64,000 nt of DNA from Novosphingobium sp. MD-1 (GTDB lineage Bacteria > Pseudomonadota > Alphaproteobacteria > Sphingomonadales > Sphingomonadaceae): assembly GCF_001014975.1 (NCBI RefSeq), contig NZ_BBXA01000031.1:1-64000 (forward strand). Reading direction: 5' to 3'. Positions 16,770-26,435 of the stretch are shown one piece after another. Each line of letters starts with the position of its first letter. The first letter of the stretch is position 1. The translations under genes and the position numbers were made by a program. The notes under the pieces were generated by a model, which did not search any database, had not been told where the DNA came from, and saw only the letters and a list, made by a program, of their open reading frames with translations.

Positions 16770-17381
16770 ATGAATGCCATCGAACAGGCGGTCTTCGACT
16801 GCATGAAGCCCACTCAGGTGCTCTACGAACGGACCGACGATCCGCTGCACAAGGCGATCCTGCTCAATTTCTGGCGGCACGTTCATCTGGAGGGCGCAGG
16901 GCTATACGACGAGATCGTGAAGCCCGACATGATGGTCGATCACCCGGTCTATCGCGTGAGTTGGGGAGACAGCCCCGCCGTGGTCGAAGGCAAGGACGGC
17001 GTGCTCGCTTTTTACAACAGCGTGGGTGAAACCGTGCTGTGGCATTCGGACGACCGGCTTGCCGTCAACGATTGGGGCATCTGCGACGAGATCACGTTCC
17101 ACCAGCTGGCGCGCGGCGCGGACCTGAAGGCTGTGGGCTATGCAATGGAGAAGGATGAAGGGCTCTACCATGTATCGAGCCGGCAGGCCTTCGTCTGGCC
17201 TTACGATGGCAGCGCCCGTCTGGCTGGTGAACATCTCTACGAGGACAAGACCAGCCTGAAGATCGAGGAAATCGATCCTTCGTTGGCCACCACGCCCGAA
17301 CGCGTGCGCGCGATCCACCGCGAACAGCTTGCCGCGCTCGAAGCGCGGTTCGGGCCGCGTTACTGGGTCTGGCAGGGCTGA
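16770..17381 (+). CDS. NTF2-like / SnoaL-like protein of unknown function
   Basis: 203 residues, last gene of the island, 28 bp after the alcohol dehydrogenase. The helical start and the EIVKPDMMVDHPVYRVSWG and VEGKDGVLAFYNS stretches resemble the cone-shaped NTF2/SnoaL fold used by isomerases, dehydratases and small binding proteins. I do not recognise a specific function and I see no clear catalytic motif, although several His and Asp residues line the likely pocket. It ends 7 bp from the convergent histidine-kinase gene. Operon position suggests an isomerase or hydrolase step. Confidence 0.7.
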   Translation: MNAIEQAVFDCMKPTQVLYERTDDPLHKAILLNFWRHVHLEGAGLYDEIVKPDMMVDHPVYRVSWGDSPAVVEGKDGVLAFYNSVGETVLWHSDDRLAVNDWGICDEITFHQLARGADLKAVGYAMEKDEGLYHVSSRQAFVWPYDGSARLAGEHLYEDKTSLKIEEIDPSLATTPERVRAIHREQLAALEARFGPRYWVWQG

Positions 17382-17388
17382 GGCCGCT

Positions 17389-18687
17389 TCAGCCGCGGGG
17401 CAGGGTCAGCACGAATTCCGCGCCGCCGCCCGCGCGGTTCGCCGCGGTCAGCGTGCCGCCATGCGCTTTCGCCACGTCGCGCGCGGTGGCAAGGCCAAGC
17501 CCGGTGCCGGCGGTTTCGCGGCTGCGTGATCCTTCCACGCGGAAGAACGGCTCGAACAGGCTTTCGGCAAGCTCGGGTGGAAAACCCGGTCCGCGGTCCG
17601 CCATGCGTGCGACGATCCCGTGCGCATTCCCCTCCAGCGTCAGTTCGCCGCCGCCGGCATAGCGCAGCGCATTGACCGCCAGATTGGCGATCAGCCGGTG
17701 CAGCGTCATCGGATCCCCGTTGACGGTGCAGTCTTCCTCCGGCGCACGGAACGCCAGCCGGCCTTCTTCCTGATCGATCGTCGCGATTGCATTCGCGCAC
17801 AGCGCCTTCATGTCTACCGCGCGTTTGCGGCTGCCCGCTGTTCCACGCGCATAGTCGATGATGCTGCCGATCATGTCGGCCAGTTCCGTAAGGTCCCGCT
17901 CTGCACCGTTGCGCGCCTCGGGCGGCAGCTGATGCAGGCGGAATTCCAGGCGCGAGACCGGTGCGGCCATATCGTGCGCGATAGCCGCCAGCATCTGCGT
18001 GCGGTTTTCCACCAGCCCGGCCAGACGATCGCGCATGGCGGCCACGGCCTGCGCTAGTTGCGCGACTTCGGGTGGCCCGCCGCTAGTGATGGTGATGCCA
18101 TCGTGTTCGTTGACGACGCGGTCCGCTTCCGCACCGAGGCGGCGCAACGGCTGCACGATGCTGCGCGCGAGGCGGAACGACACGCCCGCCAGCAGCACGG
18201 CCAGCGCCAGCGTCATCGCCAGCGTCGCCCAGTGCCATCCGGTAATGAACGGCCGCCGGGTATAGCGCGCGATCGACCATGTGCCGTCCGCGCGGCGTAT
18301 GCCGAGCGAGAAGGTTTCGCGGATCGCCAGCGGCGCTTCCAGTGGATGGCGCTGGATCAGCGCGCCCGGCTCCACCGAAAGCTGCACGCACCCGTCGCAA
18401 TCGGGCAGGAGATCGTCGATCCGCGCGGCGGCGGCCGGCACGGGCACTTCGCCCGGCTGTGGCAGGAACTGCGCGCTGCCGCGTTCGATCCGGGTGGTCG
18501 AGGCAAGGCGCGACAAGGGCCGGTCCTTCGCGAGAACCGGCAGCAGCTCCTCGATCGGCATCGGGCGCGGATAGGGCGGCGGCCCGGAGAAGGTGACGAT
18601 GAAATTGCCAAGCGTCGCCAGCAGCAGAGCAGCCAGCATGACGACGCCCAGCCGGGTCGTCAGGCTGGCGCTTTTCCAGCCCGCCAT
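17389..18687 (-). CDS. Two-component sensor histidine kinase
   Basis: 432 residues. Membrane helices near residues 12-34 and 152-172 enclose a periplasmic sensor region with a CDGC cysteine pair (near 97-100). A HAMP segment follows, then the phospho-acceptor His238 in AHDMAAPVSRLEF, an N-box NLAVNALRYA, and ATP-binding DRGPGFP and GTGLGLATA. The H-box reads HDMAAP where OmpR-type kinases usually have HDLRTP, and the N-box has Val where Asp or Leu is usual, both mild deviations. The ATG at 18687 follows a leftward gap of 10 bp after the response-regulator stop. Signal unknown. Confidence 0.92.
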   Translation of the reverse strand: MAGWKSASLTTRLGVVMLAALLLATLGNFIVTFSGPPPYPRPMPIEELLPVLAKDRPLSRLASTTRIERGSAQFLPQPGEVPVPAAAARIDDLLPDCDGCVQLSVEPGALIQRHPLEAPLAIRETFSLGIRRADGTWSIARYTRRPFITGWHWATLAMTLALAVLLAGVSFRLARSIVQPLRRLGAEADRVVNEHDGITITSGGPPEVAQLAQAVAAMRDRLAGLVENRTQMLAAIAHDMAAPVSRLEFRLHQLPPEARNGAERDLTELADMIGSIIDYARGTAGSRKRAVDMKALCANAIATIDQEEGRLAFRAPEEDCTVNGDPMTLHRLIANLAVNALRYAGGGELTLEGNAHGIVARMADRGPGFPPELAESLFEPFFRVEGSRSRETAGTGLGLATARDVAKAHGGTLTAANRAGGGAEFVLTLPRG

Positions 18688-18697
18688 CAACGTCTCA

Positions 18698-19447
18698 TCA
18701 GTTGCGGGCGGCGAACAGATAGCCTTCGCCGCGGATGGTGCGGATCAGGCTATCGCCATCGTGCCGCATCAGCTTGCCGCGAAGGCGCGAAACCGCGACG
18801 TCTATCGCGCGATCGAAAGCCTCGCCTTCATCACCATAGAGCGCGGTGAGCAGTTCCTCGCGGCTGATGACCCGCCCGGCGCGCACGGCCAGAGCATGCA
18901 GCAGCTTGAACTCCCCGCTGGTCAGTTCGACTTCTGCGCCGGCCGCATCGCGCACGGTGTAGTACTGCGCATCAAGCGTCCATCCGGCAAAGCGCGTGAT
19001 GGCGCTGCCATCGGCGGGAACGCTGGTGCCGCGCCGGCGCAGCACCGCACGCAGCCGCGCCAGCAGTTCGCGCGGGTTGACCGGCTTGGCGAGGTAGTCG
19101 TCCGCCCCCAGTTCGAGCCCCACGATCCGGTCGATGTCGGCCGCCATCGCCGACAACATCAGCACCGAAGGCGCGCCGGGGCGATCCGCCAGGTCGCGCA
19201 GGATCGAAAGGCCGTCCTCGCCCGGCATCATCAGGTCGAGCACGACCGCATCGACCTTGCCCGCAGCAAGGGTCGTGCGCAGTTGTTGCCCGTTCGCCGC
19301 CAGCGTGACGGCCAGCCCCTGCTTTTCCAGGTAGTCACCGATCAACGCGCGCAGATCTGCGTCGTCGTCCAGGATGACGACATGCGCTTCGGCGCGGGGC
19401 TGGACGGGGGCAGATGTGGGAAAGGATGTCATAGGGAGCAGTTCCAT
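18698..19447 (-). CDS. OmpR-family response regulator
   Basis: 249 residues. An N-terminal receiver has DDD at 27-29, phospho-acceptor Asp71 (LDLMMPGEDG) and the conserved Lys in LAKPVNP. The C-terminal winged helix DNA-binding domain ends with DVAVSRLRGKL and IRTIRGEGYLF, as in OmpR/PhoB regulators. The ATG at 19447 is preceded by AAGGAG, which rules out the longer reading from 19501. It is the first gene of a pair with the kinase and lies divergent from the alpha-glucosidase gene, 247 bp away, so it might control that gene. Confidence 0.94.
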   Translation of the reverse strand: MELLPMTSFPTSAPVQPRAEAHVVILDDDADLRALIGDYLEKQGLAVTLAANGQQLRTTLAAGKVDAVVLDLMMPGEDGLSILRDLADRPGAPSVLMLSAMAADIDRIVGLELGADDYLAKPVNPRELLARLRAVLRRRGTSVPADGSAITRFAGWTLDAQYYTVRDAAGAEVELTSGEFKLLHALAVRAGRVISREELLTALYGDEGEAFDRAIDVAVSRLRGKLMRHDGDSLIRTIRGEGYLFAARN

Positions 19448-19694
19448 GGTGGCTCCTTGTTTCAGGGTGCGAACCCGATAGTGGACGTTGCAGCGCAGCA
19501 CGCGCCGGACGATCCGTTCATGGCCGACACCCCTAAAACGGGGCGGGATCGCAAACCCTTCGCGGATATTCTATAAAACTGTCGCGTCAGCGCTCGATCG
19601 GGATCGCGCATACGAATTGTCGGGCGGCATCGCGGTTTGTGTGCATTGCGGGATGACCGTGATCGGGTATGTTCCGTTTCGCCAACCTGTCGAA

Positions 19695-21341
19695 ATGAGG
19701 CCCATGACCGCAAGCCGTGACGCCAACCTGTCCGCTCCCGTCACTGCGCCGTGGTGGCGCGGGGCGGTAATCTACCAGATCTATCCCCGCAGCTTCGCCG
19801 ATGCCGATGGTGATGGGGTGGGCGATCTTGCCGGGATCACGGCGCGGCTCGATCATGTGGCGAAGCTCGGGGTAGACGGCATCTGGATATCGCCGTTCTT
19901 CACCTCGCCGATGCGCGATTTCGGCTATGACGTGGCGGACTATTGCGATGTCGATCCGATCTTCGGCACGCTCGCCGATTTCGATGCGCTGGTCGCCCGC
20001 GCGCACGAACTGGGGCTGAAAGTCACGATCGACCAGGTCTATGCCCACACCTCCGACCTGCATCCATGGTTCGCGCAGAGTCGGCAGGGCCGCGACGGTG
20101 ACAAGGCGGACTGGTACGTCTGGCGCGATCCGAAGCCCGATGGCACGCCACCCAACAACTGGCAGTCAGTGTTCGGTGGTCCGGCGTGGACGTGGGACGC
20201 GCGGCGACGGCAGTATTACATGCACACCTTCCTGCGCGAACAGCCGCAGCTCAACGTCCATAGCCCGGTGGTGCAGGACGCGCTGCTGGAGGCCGCGAAG
20301 TTCTGGCTGGATCGCGGAGTCGATGGTTTCCGGCTCGATGCGCTCAACCATTCGATGTTCGACCCGCAATTGCGTGATAACCCGCCCGTGGCGGACGACG
20401 GGCGTATCCGCACGCGGCCGTTCGACTTTCAGGAGAAGGTGTTCAGCCAGTCGCACCCTGATGTCGCGCTGTTCGTGGAGCGCATCCGCAAGCTGTGCGA
20501 CCGTTACGACGCGATCTTCACCGTGGCCGAGGTGGGCGGCGCCCGCGCCGAGATCGAGATGAAGGAATACACCGCCGGCGCGCACCGCCTGAACAGCGCC
20601 TATGGCTTCGATTTCCTCTATGCCGAAAGCCTGACGCCCGCGCTGATCCGCGATACGCTGGCGAAGTGGACCGGCGCGCCGGGCGAGGGCTGGCCAAGCT
20701 GGGCCTTCGAGAACCACGATGCGCCGCGCGCGGTCTCGCGCTGGTGCGCCCCGGAGGAGCGCGCCGCCTTCGCGCCGCTGAAGAAGATGCTGTTGCTGGC
20801 CCTGCGCGGCAACGTGATCCTCTATCAGGGCGAGGAGCTGGGGCTGGTGCAGGACGATATTCCGTTCGAACTGCTGCAGGACCCGGAAGCCATCGCCAAC
20901 TGGCCGCTCACGCTCTCGCGCGATGGCGTGCGCACGCCGATGCCGTGGCGGGCGGACGCGCCGAACGGCGGCTTCACCACCGGCACGCCGTGGCTGCCGA
21001 TGAGCCCGGAGAACCTTTCGCGCGCCGTCGATGTTCTGGAAGCCGAACCGACGTCGCTGCTGCACTGGACGCGCAACCTGCTGGCCCTGCGGCGCGCCAC
21101 GCCGGCGCTGCGCCTGGGCTCGTTCGAGGTGGTCCACGCGGACGACGATGTGCTGGCCTTCGTGCGCCGGCACGAGGGGCAGGCGGTGGCAGGCCTCTTC
21201 AACCTGTCCTCGCGCCCGGCAGCCTGGCCGGCAGGGATTGCCTTTGACGGACAGGTGCTCGCCAGCGTCAACGGCGCCGGCCTGGAAGAAAGGGCCGACC
21301 TGCCCGGATATGGCGGATTGCTGATCGCGCTCGAGGAGTAA
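19695..21341 (+). CDS. GH13 alpha-glucosidase / oligo-1,6-glucosidase
   Basis: 548 residues, normal for GH13 family 23-type alpha-glucosidases. The motif YQIYPRSFADADGDGVGDL opens the barrel, the nucleophile is Asp215 (GFRLDALNH), the acid/base Glu279 (VAEVGG) and the third carboxylate is in FENHDAPR. No signal peptide is seen, so it acts in the cytoplasm on maltose, isomaltose or sucrose-like sugars. The start could be 19695 or 19704. Its neighbour operon converts glucose to 6-phosphogluconate products, so the two form one sugar-use route. The 247-bp upstream gap holds the divergent promoters and no gene that I can see. Confidence 0.93.
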   Translation: MRPMTASRDANLSAPVTAPWWRGAVIYQIYPRSFADADGDGVGDLAGITARLDHVAKLGVDGIWISPFFTSPMRDFGYDVADYCDVDPIFGTLADFDALVARAHELGLKVTIDQVYAHTSDLHPWFAQSRQGRDGDKADWYVWRDPKPDGTPPNNWQSVFGGPAWTWDARRRQYYMHTFLREQPQLNVHSPVVQDALLEAAKFWLDRGVDGFRLDALNHSMFDPQLRDNPPVADDGRIRTRPFDFQEKVFSQSHPDVALFVERIRKLCDRYDAIFTVAEVGGARAEIEMKEYTAGAHRLNSAYGFDFLYAESLTPALIRDTLAKWTGAPGEGWPSWAFENHDAPRAVSRWCAPEERAAFAPLKKMLLLALRGNVILYQGEELGLVQDDIPFELLQDPEAIANWPLTLSRDGVRTPMPWRADAPNGGFTTGTPWLPMSPENLSRAVDVLEAEPTSLLHWTRNLLALRRATPALRLGSFEVVHADDDVLAFVRRHEGQAVAGLFNLSSRPAAWPAGIAFDGQVLASVNGAGLEERADLPGYGGLLIALEE

Positions 21342-21352
21342 GCAATACCAAT

Positions 21353-21366
21353 CGCATACTTATGCG
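21353..21366. promoter_or_regulatory. CGCATA-CT-TATGCG palindrome upstream of zwf
   Basis: A perfect 6-bp inverted repeat with 2-bp centre in the 109-bp gap between the alpha-glucosidase and zwf genes, 85 bp before the zwf start. It is a candidate operator for the Entner-Doudoroff operon (LacI/HexR-like control is common for these genes). A GGGGCC/GGCCCC stem nearer zwf (about 21396-21417) might act as a leader hairpin. Confidence 0.35.
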
Positions 21367-21450
21367 TTGTGCAAGTTTGGAATGACCGGGCTAACGGGGG
21401 CCTCGAGGGGATGGCCCCGGTCCGGACGAAACCATAAGGAGAAGCATCCG

Positions 21451-22890
21451 ATGGCTGAGGCAAGCTGTTCCGCCCTGCTGTTGTTCGGGGCCACCGGCGA
21501 TCTTTCGCGCCGGATGCTGCTACCCTCGCTCTATGCGCTGCACGAGGACGGGCTGATCGAGCCGGGCCTGCGCATCGTCGGCACCGCCCGGTCGGAGCAT
21601 GATGACGCCGATTTTCGCGATTTCGCGAAGGCCGCGCTCGACGAGTTCCTGCCCGCCGACCGCAAGGACGAAACCAAGCTGGCGAGCTTTCTGGAACGGC
21701 TGGAATACCAGACGCTCGACGCGTCCGACATCGCCGGCTTTGCCGGGCTGGCGGAGAAGCTGGGCGATACCTCGTGCGGCCTCTCGATCTTCCTCTCGAC
21801 CGCCCCGGCGCTGTTCGAACCGACCATTGCCGGGTTGAAAAGCGCGGGGTTGGCGCACGAAGGGGTGCGCATCGGCCTGGAAAAGCCGCTGGGCAACGAT
21901 CTGGCATCCAGCAACCGCATCAACGATGCCGTCGCCGCCGCCTTCGCCGAAAACCAGATCTTCCGCATCGATCACTACCTCGGCAAGGAAACCGTCCAGA
22001 ACCTGATGGCGCTGCGCTTCGCCAACATGATGTTCGAGCCGTTGTGGAATAGCGCGGGGATCGACCACATCCAGATCACCGTCAGCGAAACGGTGGGGCT
22101 GGAAGGGCGCAAGGGGTTCTACGACGATACCGGCGCCCTGCGTGACATGGTGCAGAACCACATGCTTCAGTTGCTGGCGCTGACCGCGATGGAACCGCCC
22201 GTCGATTTCGACGCGACCGCGATCCGCGACGAGAAGGTCAAGGTGCTGCGCGCGCTACGTCCGGTGAAGGCCGACGAGATGGTGCGCGGCCAGTATCGCG
22301 CCGGCGCGGTGAAGGGCGAAAGCGTCAAGGGGTACGAGGACGACCTGGGCCAGCCTTCGGAGACCGAGACGTTCGTGGCGATCAAGGCGCACGTGGAGAA
22401 CTGGCGCTGGCAGGGCGTGCCGTTCTACCTGCGCACCGGCAAGCGGCTGGGCGAGCGGCGCTCGGAAATCGTCGTCGAGTTCAAGCAGGTGCCGCACAAC
22501 ATCTTCGGCAGCCGGCTGCGCGCCAACCGGCTCGTCATCCGCCTTCAGCCCGAGGAATACGTGCGGCTGCAGGTCATGGCCAAGGAACCGGGGCTGGACC
22601 GGGGCGGCATCGTGCTGCGCGAGGTCAATCTCGATCTTTCGCTGACCACCGCCTTTGCCAAGGCCCGCCGCCGCATCGCTTACGAACGCCTGCTGCTCGA
22701 TCTGATCGAAGGCCAGCAGACGCTGTTCGTGCGGCGTGACGAGGTGGAGGCGCAGTGGCGCTGGGTCGATGGCATCCGCAAGGTCTGGGCCACCGAAAGC
22801 ATGGAAGTGAAGGGCTATTCCGCCGGAAGCTGGGGGCCGAACGCGGCAATTGCGCTGACCGAACGCGATGGGCGAAGCTGGAATGATTGA
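21451..22890 (+). CDS. zwf: Glucose-6-phosphate 1-dehydrogenase
   Basis: 479 residues. Oxidises glucose 6-phosphate to 6-phosphogluconolactone with NADP or NAD. The Rossmann motif GATGDLSRR is at residues 13-21 and the substrate/active-site motif RIDHYLGKE is intact. ATAAGGAGAAG lies before the ATG at 21451. It is the first gene of zwf-pgl-edd-glk, with the pgl start inside its last codons, so the operon is translationally linked. It supplies NADPH and the first intermediate of the Entner-Doudoroff pathway. Confidence 0.97.
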   Translation: MAEASCSALLLFGATGDLSRRMLLPSLYALHEDGLIEPGLRIVGTARSEHDDADFRDFAKAALDEFLPADRKDETKLASFLERLEYQTLDASDIAGFAGLAEKLGDTSCGLSIFLSTAPALFEPTIAGLKSAGLAHEGVRIGLEKPLGNDLASSNRINDAVAAAFAENQIFRIDHYLGKETVQNLMALRFANMMFEPLWNSAGIDHIQITVSETVGLEGRKGFYDDTGALRDMVQNHMLQLLALTAMEPPVDFDATAIRDEKVKVLRALRPVKADEMVRGQYRAGAVKGESVKGYEDDLGQPSETETFVAIKAHVENWRWQGVPFYLRTGKRLGERRSEIVVEFKQVPHNIFGSRLRANRLVIRLQPEEYVRLQVMAKEPGLDRGGIVLREVNLDLSLTTAFAKARRRIAYERLLLDLIEGQQTLFVRRDEVEAQWRWVDGIRKVWATESMEVKGYSAGSWGPNAAIALTERDGRSWND

Positions 22891-23509
22891 CCCGCGCCCC
22901 GCTGAGGTGCGCTGGGCGGAGCCCGGCGATGCCGCCGCCGTGGCCGATCGCATCGCGGCGGAACTGGCGAAGCCGGGGCCGAAGCGGATTGCGGTGCCGG
23001 GCGGTTCCACCCCGGTAAAGGTGTTCGCGCTGCTGGCCGACCGCGCGCTCGACTGGTCCGGCGTCACACTTTGCCTCACCGACGACCGGCAGGTGCCCGA
23101 CGACCATCCGGCGTCGAACTACGGCAAGCTCGTTGCCGCGCTGGGCGATAGCGGCGTGACCGTGGAGCGGCTTGCCGAAGGTGCCGCCGTGGCACCGTTC
23201 GATCTGGTCTGGCTGGGCATGGGCGAGGACGGGCATGTCGCATCGCTGTTCCCGCACATGCACGCGCTGGTCCGGCCCGGCCCGGCGGTGATCGCCACCA
23301 CGCCGGTGCCGCTGCCGCCCGAAGCGCCCTTTCCGCGCCTCACGCTCAACCGCCGCGCGCTGAAGGCCACCACCGAGATCATCCTGGTCATCACCGGCGC
23401 GACGAAGAAGCAACTCGTCGAACGGGTGCTGGGCGGGGCGGACACTTATCCCGTTTCCGATTTCCTGCGCGGCTTCGGCCCGCCGGTCACGATCTACTGG
23501 AGCGCATGA
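22883..23509 (+). CDS. pgl: 6-phosphogluconolactonase
   Basis: 208 residues. Hydrolyses 6-phosphogluconolactone to 6-phosphogluconate. The family motifs [10 protein letters not shown] and [13 protein letters not shown] are present. The ATG at 22883 overlaps the zwf stop by 8 bp; an in-frame ATG at 22868 is also possible. The 3' end overlaps the edd start by 4 bp (ATGATGA context). It belongs to the NagB-like fold family, and length matches DevB-type lactonases slightly on the short side. Confidence 0.94.
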   Translation: MIDPRPAEVRWAEPGDAAAVADRIAAELAKPGPKRIAVPGGSTPVKVFALLADRALDWSGVTLCLTDDRQVPDDHPASNYGKLVAALGDSGVTVERLAEGAAVAPFDLVWLGMGEDGHVASLFPHMHALVRPGPAVIATTPVPLPPEAPFPRLTLNRRALKATTEIILVITGATKKQLVERVLGGADTYPVSDFLRGFGPPVTIYWSA

Positions 23510-25329
23510 TGACCCTGAACCCGATCGTCGCCAAGGTCACCGACCGTATCATCGAGCGTTCGCGCGACAGCCGCCGCCGCTATCTCGACCTGATCGACCG
23601 CGCGCGCGAACAGGGCGTCAACCGGCCGATCCTGTCGTGCGGCAACCTGGCCCACGGTTTCGCGGCCAGCGGCGACGACAAGGCCGCGATCCGCACCGGC
23701 AAGGCGATGAACATCGGCATTGTCACCGCTTACAACGACATGCTTTCGGCGCATCAGCCCTATGGCCGCTACCCCGAACAGATCAAGCTTTTCGCGCGCG
23801 AGGTAGGCGCGACGGCGCAAGTGGCGGGCGGCGTGCCGGCGATGTGCGACGGGGTGACGCAGGGGCAGGATTCGATGGAGCTGTCGCTGTTCAGCCGCGA
23901 TACCATAGCCCTGTCCACGTCCGTCGCGCTCAGCCACGGCATGTTCGAATCCGCGCTGCTGCTGGGCATCTGCGACAAGATCGTGCCGGGCCTGCTGATC
24001 GGCGCGCTCCGCTTCGGGCATCTGCCGATGATGCTGGTGCCTTCGGGGCCGATGCCGACGGGCCTTGCCAACAAGGAAAAGGTGCGCATCCGCCAGCTCT
24101 ATGCCGAAGGCAAGGTAGGGCGCGAGGAACTGCTGGAAAGCGAAAGCGCCAGCTACCACGGCGCGGGCACCTGCACGTTCTATGGCACCGCCAATTCCAA
24201 CCAGATGATGATGGAGATGATGGGGCTGCACATGCCCGGCTCCAGCTTCGTCCTGCCGGGCACCAAGCTGCGCCAGGAACTGACCCGCGCCGCCGTCCAC
24301 CGCATCGCCGGGATCGGCTGGGACGGCGACGACTATCGCCCGCTGGGCCATTGCGTCGATGAAAAGGCGATCGTCAACGCCATCGTCGGCCTGCTGGCGA
24401 CGGGCGGTTCGACCAACCACGTCATCCACCTGCCCGCCATCGCCCGCGCGGCCGGCGTGCAGATCGACTGGAACGACATGGACGAACTTTCGCGCGTGGT
24501 GCCGCTGATCGCCAGCGTCTATCCCAATGGCGCGGGTGATGTGAACTACTTCCACGCCGCCGGCGGCATGCCCTACGTGATCCGTGAACTGGTGGAATCG
24601 GGTCTGGCCCATGCCGATATCCGCACCGTCTATGGCCAGTCGCTGGCCGAAGGCGCGCAGGAACCGGTGATGGACGGCGAAACGCTGCGCTGGACCCCCG
24701 CGCCGCAGGCGAGCGCGGACGAATCCATGCTCCGCCCGGTGGCCGCGCCGTTCCAGCCTGAAGGGGGCTTGCGCCTGCTCGAAGGCAATCTGGGGCGCGG
24801 CACGATCAAGGTCAGCGCGGTCGATCCGGCCCGCTGGACGATCGAGGCGCCGGTCCGGGTGTTCGATGACCAGAACCAGGTGATCGCCGCATTCAAGGCG
24901 GGCGAACTGGAGCGCGACGTGGTCGTGGTCGTCCGCTTCCAGGGTCCGGCCGCCAATGGCATGCCCGAACTGCACAAGCTCACGCCCCCGCTCGGCGTAT
25001 TGCAGGATCGCGGCTTCAAGGTGGCGCTGGTCACCGACGGGCGCATGTCGGGCGCGTCGGGCAAGGTGCCGGCGGCGATCCACGTTTCGCCCGAAGCCAA
25101 GCTCGGTGGCCCGCTGGCCAGGTTGCGCGATGGCGATGTGGTGCGCGTCTGCGCGGACAGCGGCGAACTCGTCGCGCTCGTCGATCCGGCCGAATGGGCT
25201 GCGCGCGATGAAGCGATTGCGCCGGCCGAGGCGGTTGGCGTAGGACGCGAACTCTTCGCCCTGATGCGCCACCATACCGACCCGGCCGAACGCGGCGGTT
25301 CGGCGATGCTGTCGGCCGCAGGGCTCTGA
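23506..25329 (+). CDS. edd: Phosphogluconate dehydratase (6-phosphogluconate dehydratase)
   Basis: 607 residues, full family length. Converts 6-phosphogluconate to 2-keto-3-deoxy-6-phosphogluconate, the key Entner-Doudoroff step, using a 4Fe-4S cluster in the IlvD/Edd fold. Visible motifs are [34 protein letters not shown] with a cluster cysteine, and [12 protein letters not shown] near the C-terminus. It is coupled to pgl. The following aldolase gene (eda) is not in this operon, so it must be elsewhere, as in Zymomonas-like arrangements. Confidence 0.97.
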   Translation: MMTLNPIVAKVTDRIIERSRDSRRRYLDLIDRAREQGVNRPILSCGNLAHGFAASGDDKAAIRTGKAMNIGIVTAYNDMLSAHQPYGRYPEQIKLFAREVGATAQVAGGVPAMCDGVTQGQDSMELSLFSRDTIALSTSVALSHGMFESALLLGICDKIVPGLLIGALRFGHLPMMLVPSGPMPTGLANKEKVRIRQLYAEGKVGREELLESESASYHGAGTCTFYGTANSNQMMMEMMGLHMPGSSFVLPGTKLRQELTRAAVHRIAGIGWDGDDYRPLGHCVDEKAIVNAIVGLLATGGSTNHVIHLPAIARAAGVQIDWNDMDELSRVVPLIASVYPNGAGDVNYFHAAGGMPYVIRELVESGLAHADIRTVYGQSLAEGAQEPVMDGETLRWTPAPQASADESMLRPVAAPFQPEGGLRLLEGNLGRGTIKVSAVDPARWTIEAPVRVFDDQNQVIAAFKAGELERDVVVVVRFQGPAANGMPELHKLTPPLGVLQDRGFKVALVTDGRMSGASGKVPAAIHVSPEAKLGGPLARLRDGDVVRVCADSGELVALVDPAEWAARDEAIAPAEAVGVGRELFALMRHHTDPAERGGSAMLSAAGL

Positions 25330-25345
25330 AACGCACAAGCCGGGG

Positions 25346-26320
25346 ATGGGGATGCAACTGGTCGCGGTCGATATCGGCGGAACGCACGCGCGCTTTGCCC
25401 TTGCCGAAGTGGAGCAGGGCCGCGTCGTCTCGCTGGGCGAGGCAGTAACGCTCAAGACGGCCGAACACGGCAGCTTCCAGCTTGCCTGGGAGGAGTTCGG
25501 CCGCACGCTTGGCACGCCCTTGCCGAAGGCGGCGGCGATCGCGGTGGCCGGCCCGGTCGGCGGAGAAATCATCCGCTTCACCAACAATCCTTGGATCATC
25601 CGCCCGGCGCTGATTCCCGAGAAGCTGGGCGCGGACAACTATGTAGTGGTCAATGATTTCGCTGCCGTGGCCCATGCGGTGGCACAGGCCGCGCCCGAAC
25701 ATTTCGTCCACCTGACCGGGCCGGATACCCCCCTGCCCGATGAGGGGGTGATCAGCGTGGTCGGCCCCGGCACCGGGCTGGGCGTGGCGCAACTGTGGCG
25801 TCATGGCGGCGTCTATCGCGTGCAGCCGACCGAGGGCGGCCACATCGATTTCGCGCCGCTCGACGGGATCGAGGACGCCATCCTCGCCCGCCTGCGCAAG
25901 CGCCACCGCCGCGTGTCGGCGGAACGCGTGGTCGCCGGCCCCGGCATCGTCGACATCTACGAAACGCTGGCCGCGATCGAGGGCAAGCCGTTTACCCCGC
26001 GCAGCGACAAGGAACTGTGGATGCTGGGCATGGCGGGCGAGGACAGCCTGGCGGCGGCAGCGGTCGATCGTTTCTGCCTGTCGCTGGGCAGCGTGGCGGG
26101 CGATCTGGCGCTGGCGCACGGTTCGGCGGCGCTGGTCATGGCAGGCGGGCTGGGCCTGCGCATCAAGGACGTGCTGCTGACCTCCGGCTTCGCCGAACGC
26201 TTCCGCGCCAAGGGGCGTTTCGAAGGGATCATGGCCGCGATGCCGGTGCGGCTTATCACCCATCCGCAGCCCGGCCTGTTCGGCGCGGCGGCCGCTTTCG
26301 CGCAGGCACACACCCGCTGA
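25346..26320 (+). CDS. glk: Glucokinase
   Basis: 324 residues of the bacterial ATP-glucokinase family. The phosphate motif [13 protein letters not shown] is at the N-terminus, [11 protein letters not shown] carries the catalytic Asp, and [10 protein letters not shown] and the second glycine motif VMAGGLGLR are present. It phosphorylates glucose released by the alpha-glucosidase, feeding zwf. The start may be 25346 or the in-frame ATG at 25352. Gene order zwf-pgl-edd-glk resembles that of other sphingomonads and Zymomonas. Confidence 0.95.
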   Translation: MGMQLVAVDIGGTHARFALAEVEQGRVVSLGEAVTLKTAEHGSFQLAWEEFGRTLGTPLPKAAAIAVAGPVGGEIIRFTNNPWIIRPALIPEKLGADNYVVVNDFAAVAHAVAQAAPEHFVHLTGPDTPLPDEGVISVVGPGTGLGVAQLWRHGGVYRVQPTEGGHIDFAPLDGIEDAILARLRKRHRRVSAERVVAGPGIVDIYETLAAIEGKPFTPRSDKELWMLGMAGEDSLAAAAVDRFCLSLGSVAGDLALAHGSAALVMAGGLGLRIKDVLLTSGFAERFRAKGRFEGIMAAMPVRLITHPQPGLFGAAAAFAQAHTR

Positions 26321-26361
26321 ACGGGCTTGCAAAGCGCGCGCCGCTCGCATAGCCCTTGCAC

Positions 26362-26377
26362 TTAACCGATCGATTAA
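26362..26377. promoter_or_regulatory. Near-palindrome TTAACCGATCGATTAA upstream of PaaG-like gene
   Basis: A 16-bp near-perfect palindrome (one mismatched pair) in an AT-richer patch 58 bp before the enoyl-CoA hydratase/isomerase start. TetR/FadR-type regulators of acyl-CoA catabolism bind AT-flanked palindromes of this style, so it is a plausible operator. The sequence is seen; the assignment is inferred. Confidence 0.35.
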
Positions 26378-26435
26378 ATCGACTGGCGACCGGCCATCGC
26401 GCCGCGTGCGCCAAGCACGGAAGGGGTGTCTGACG

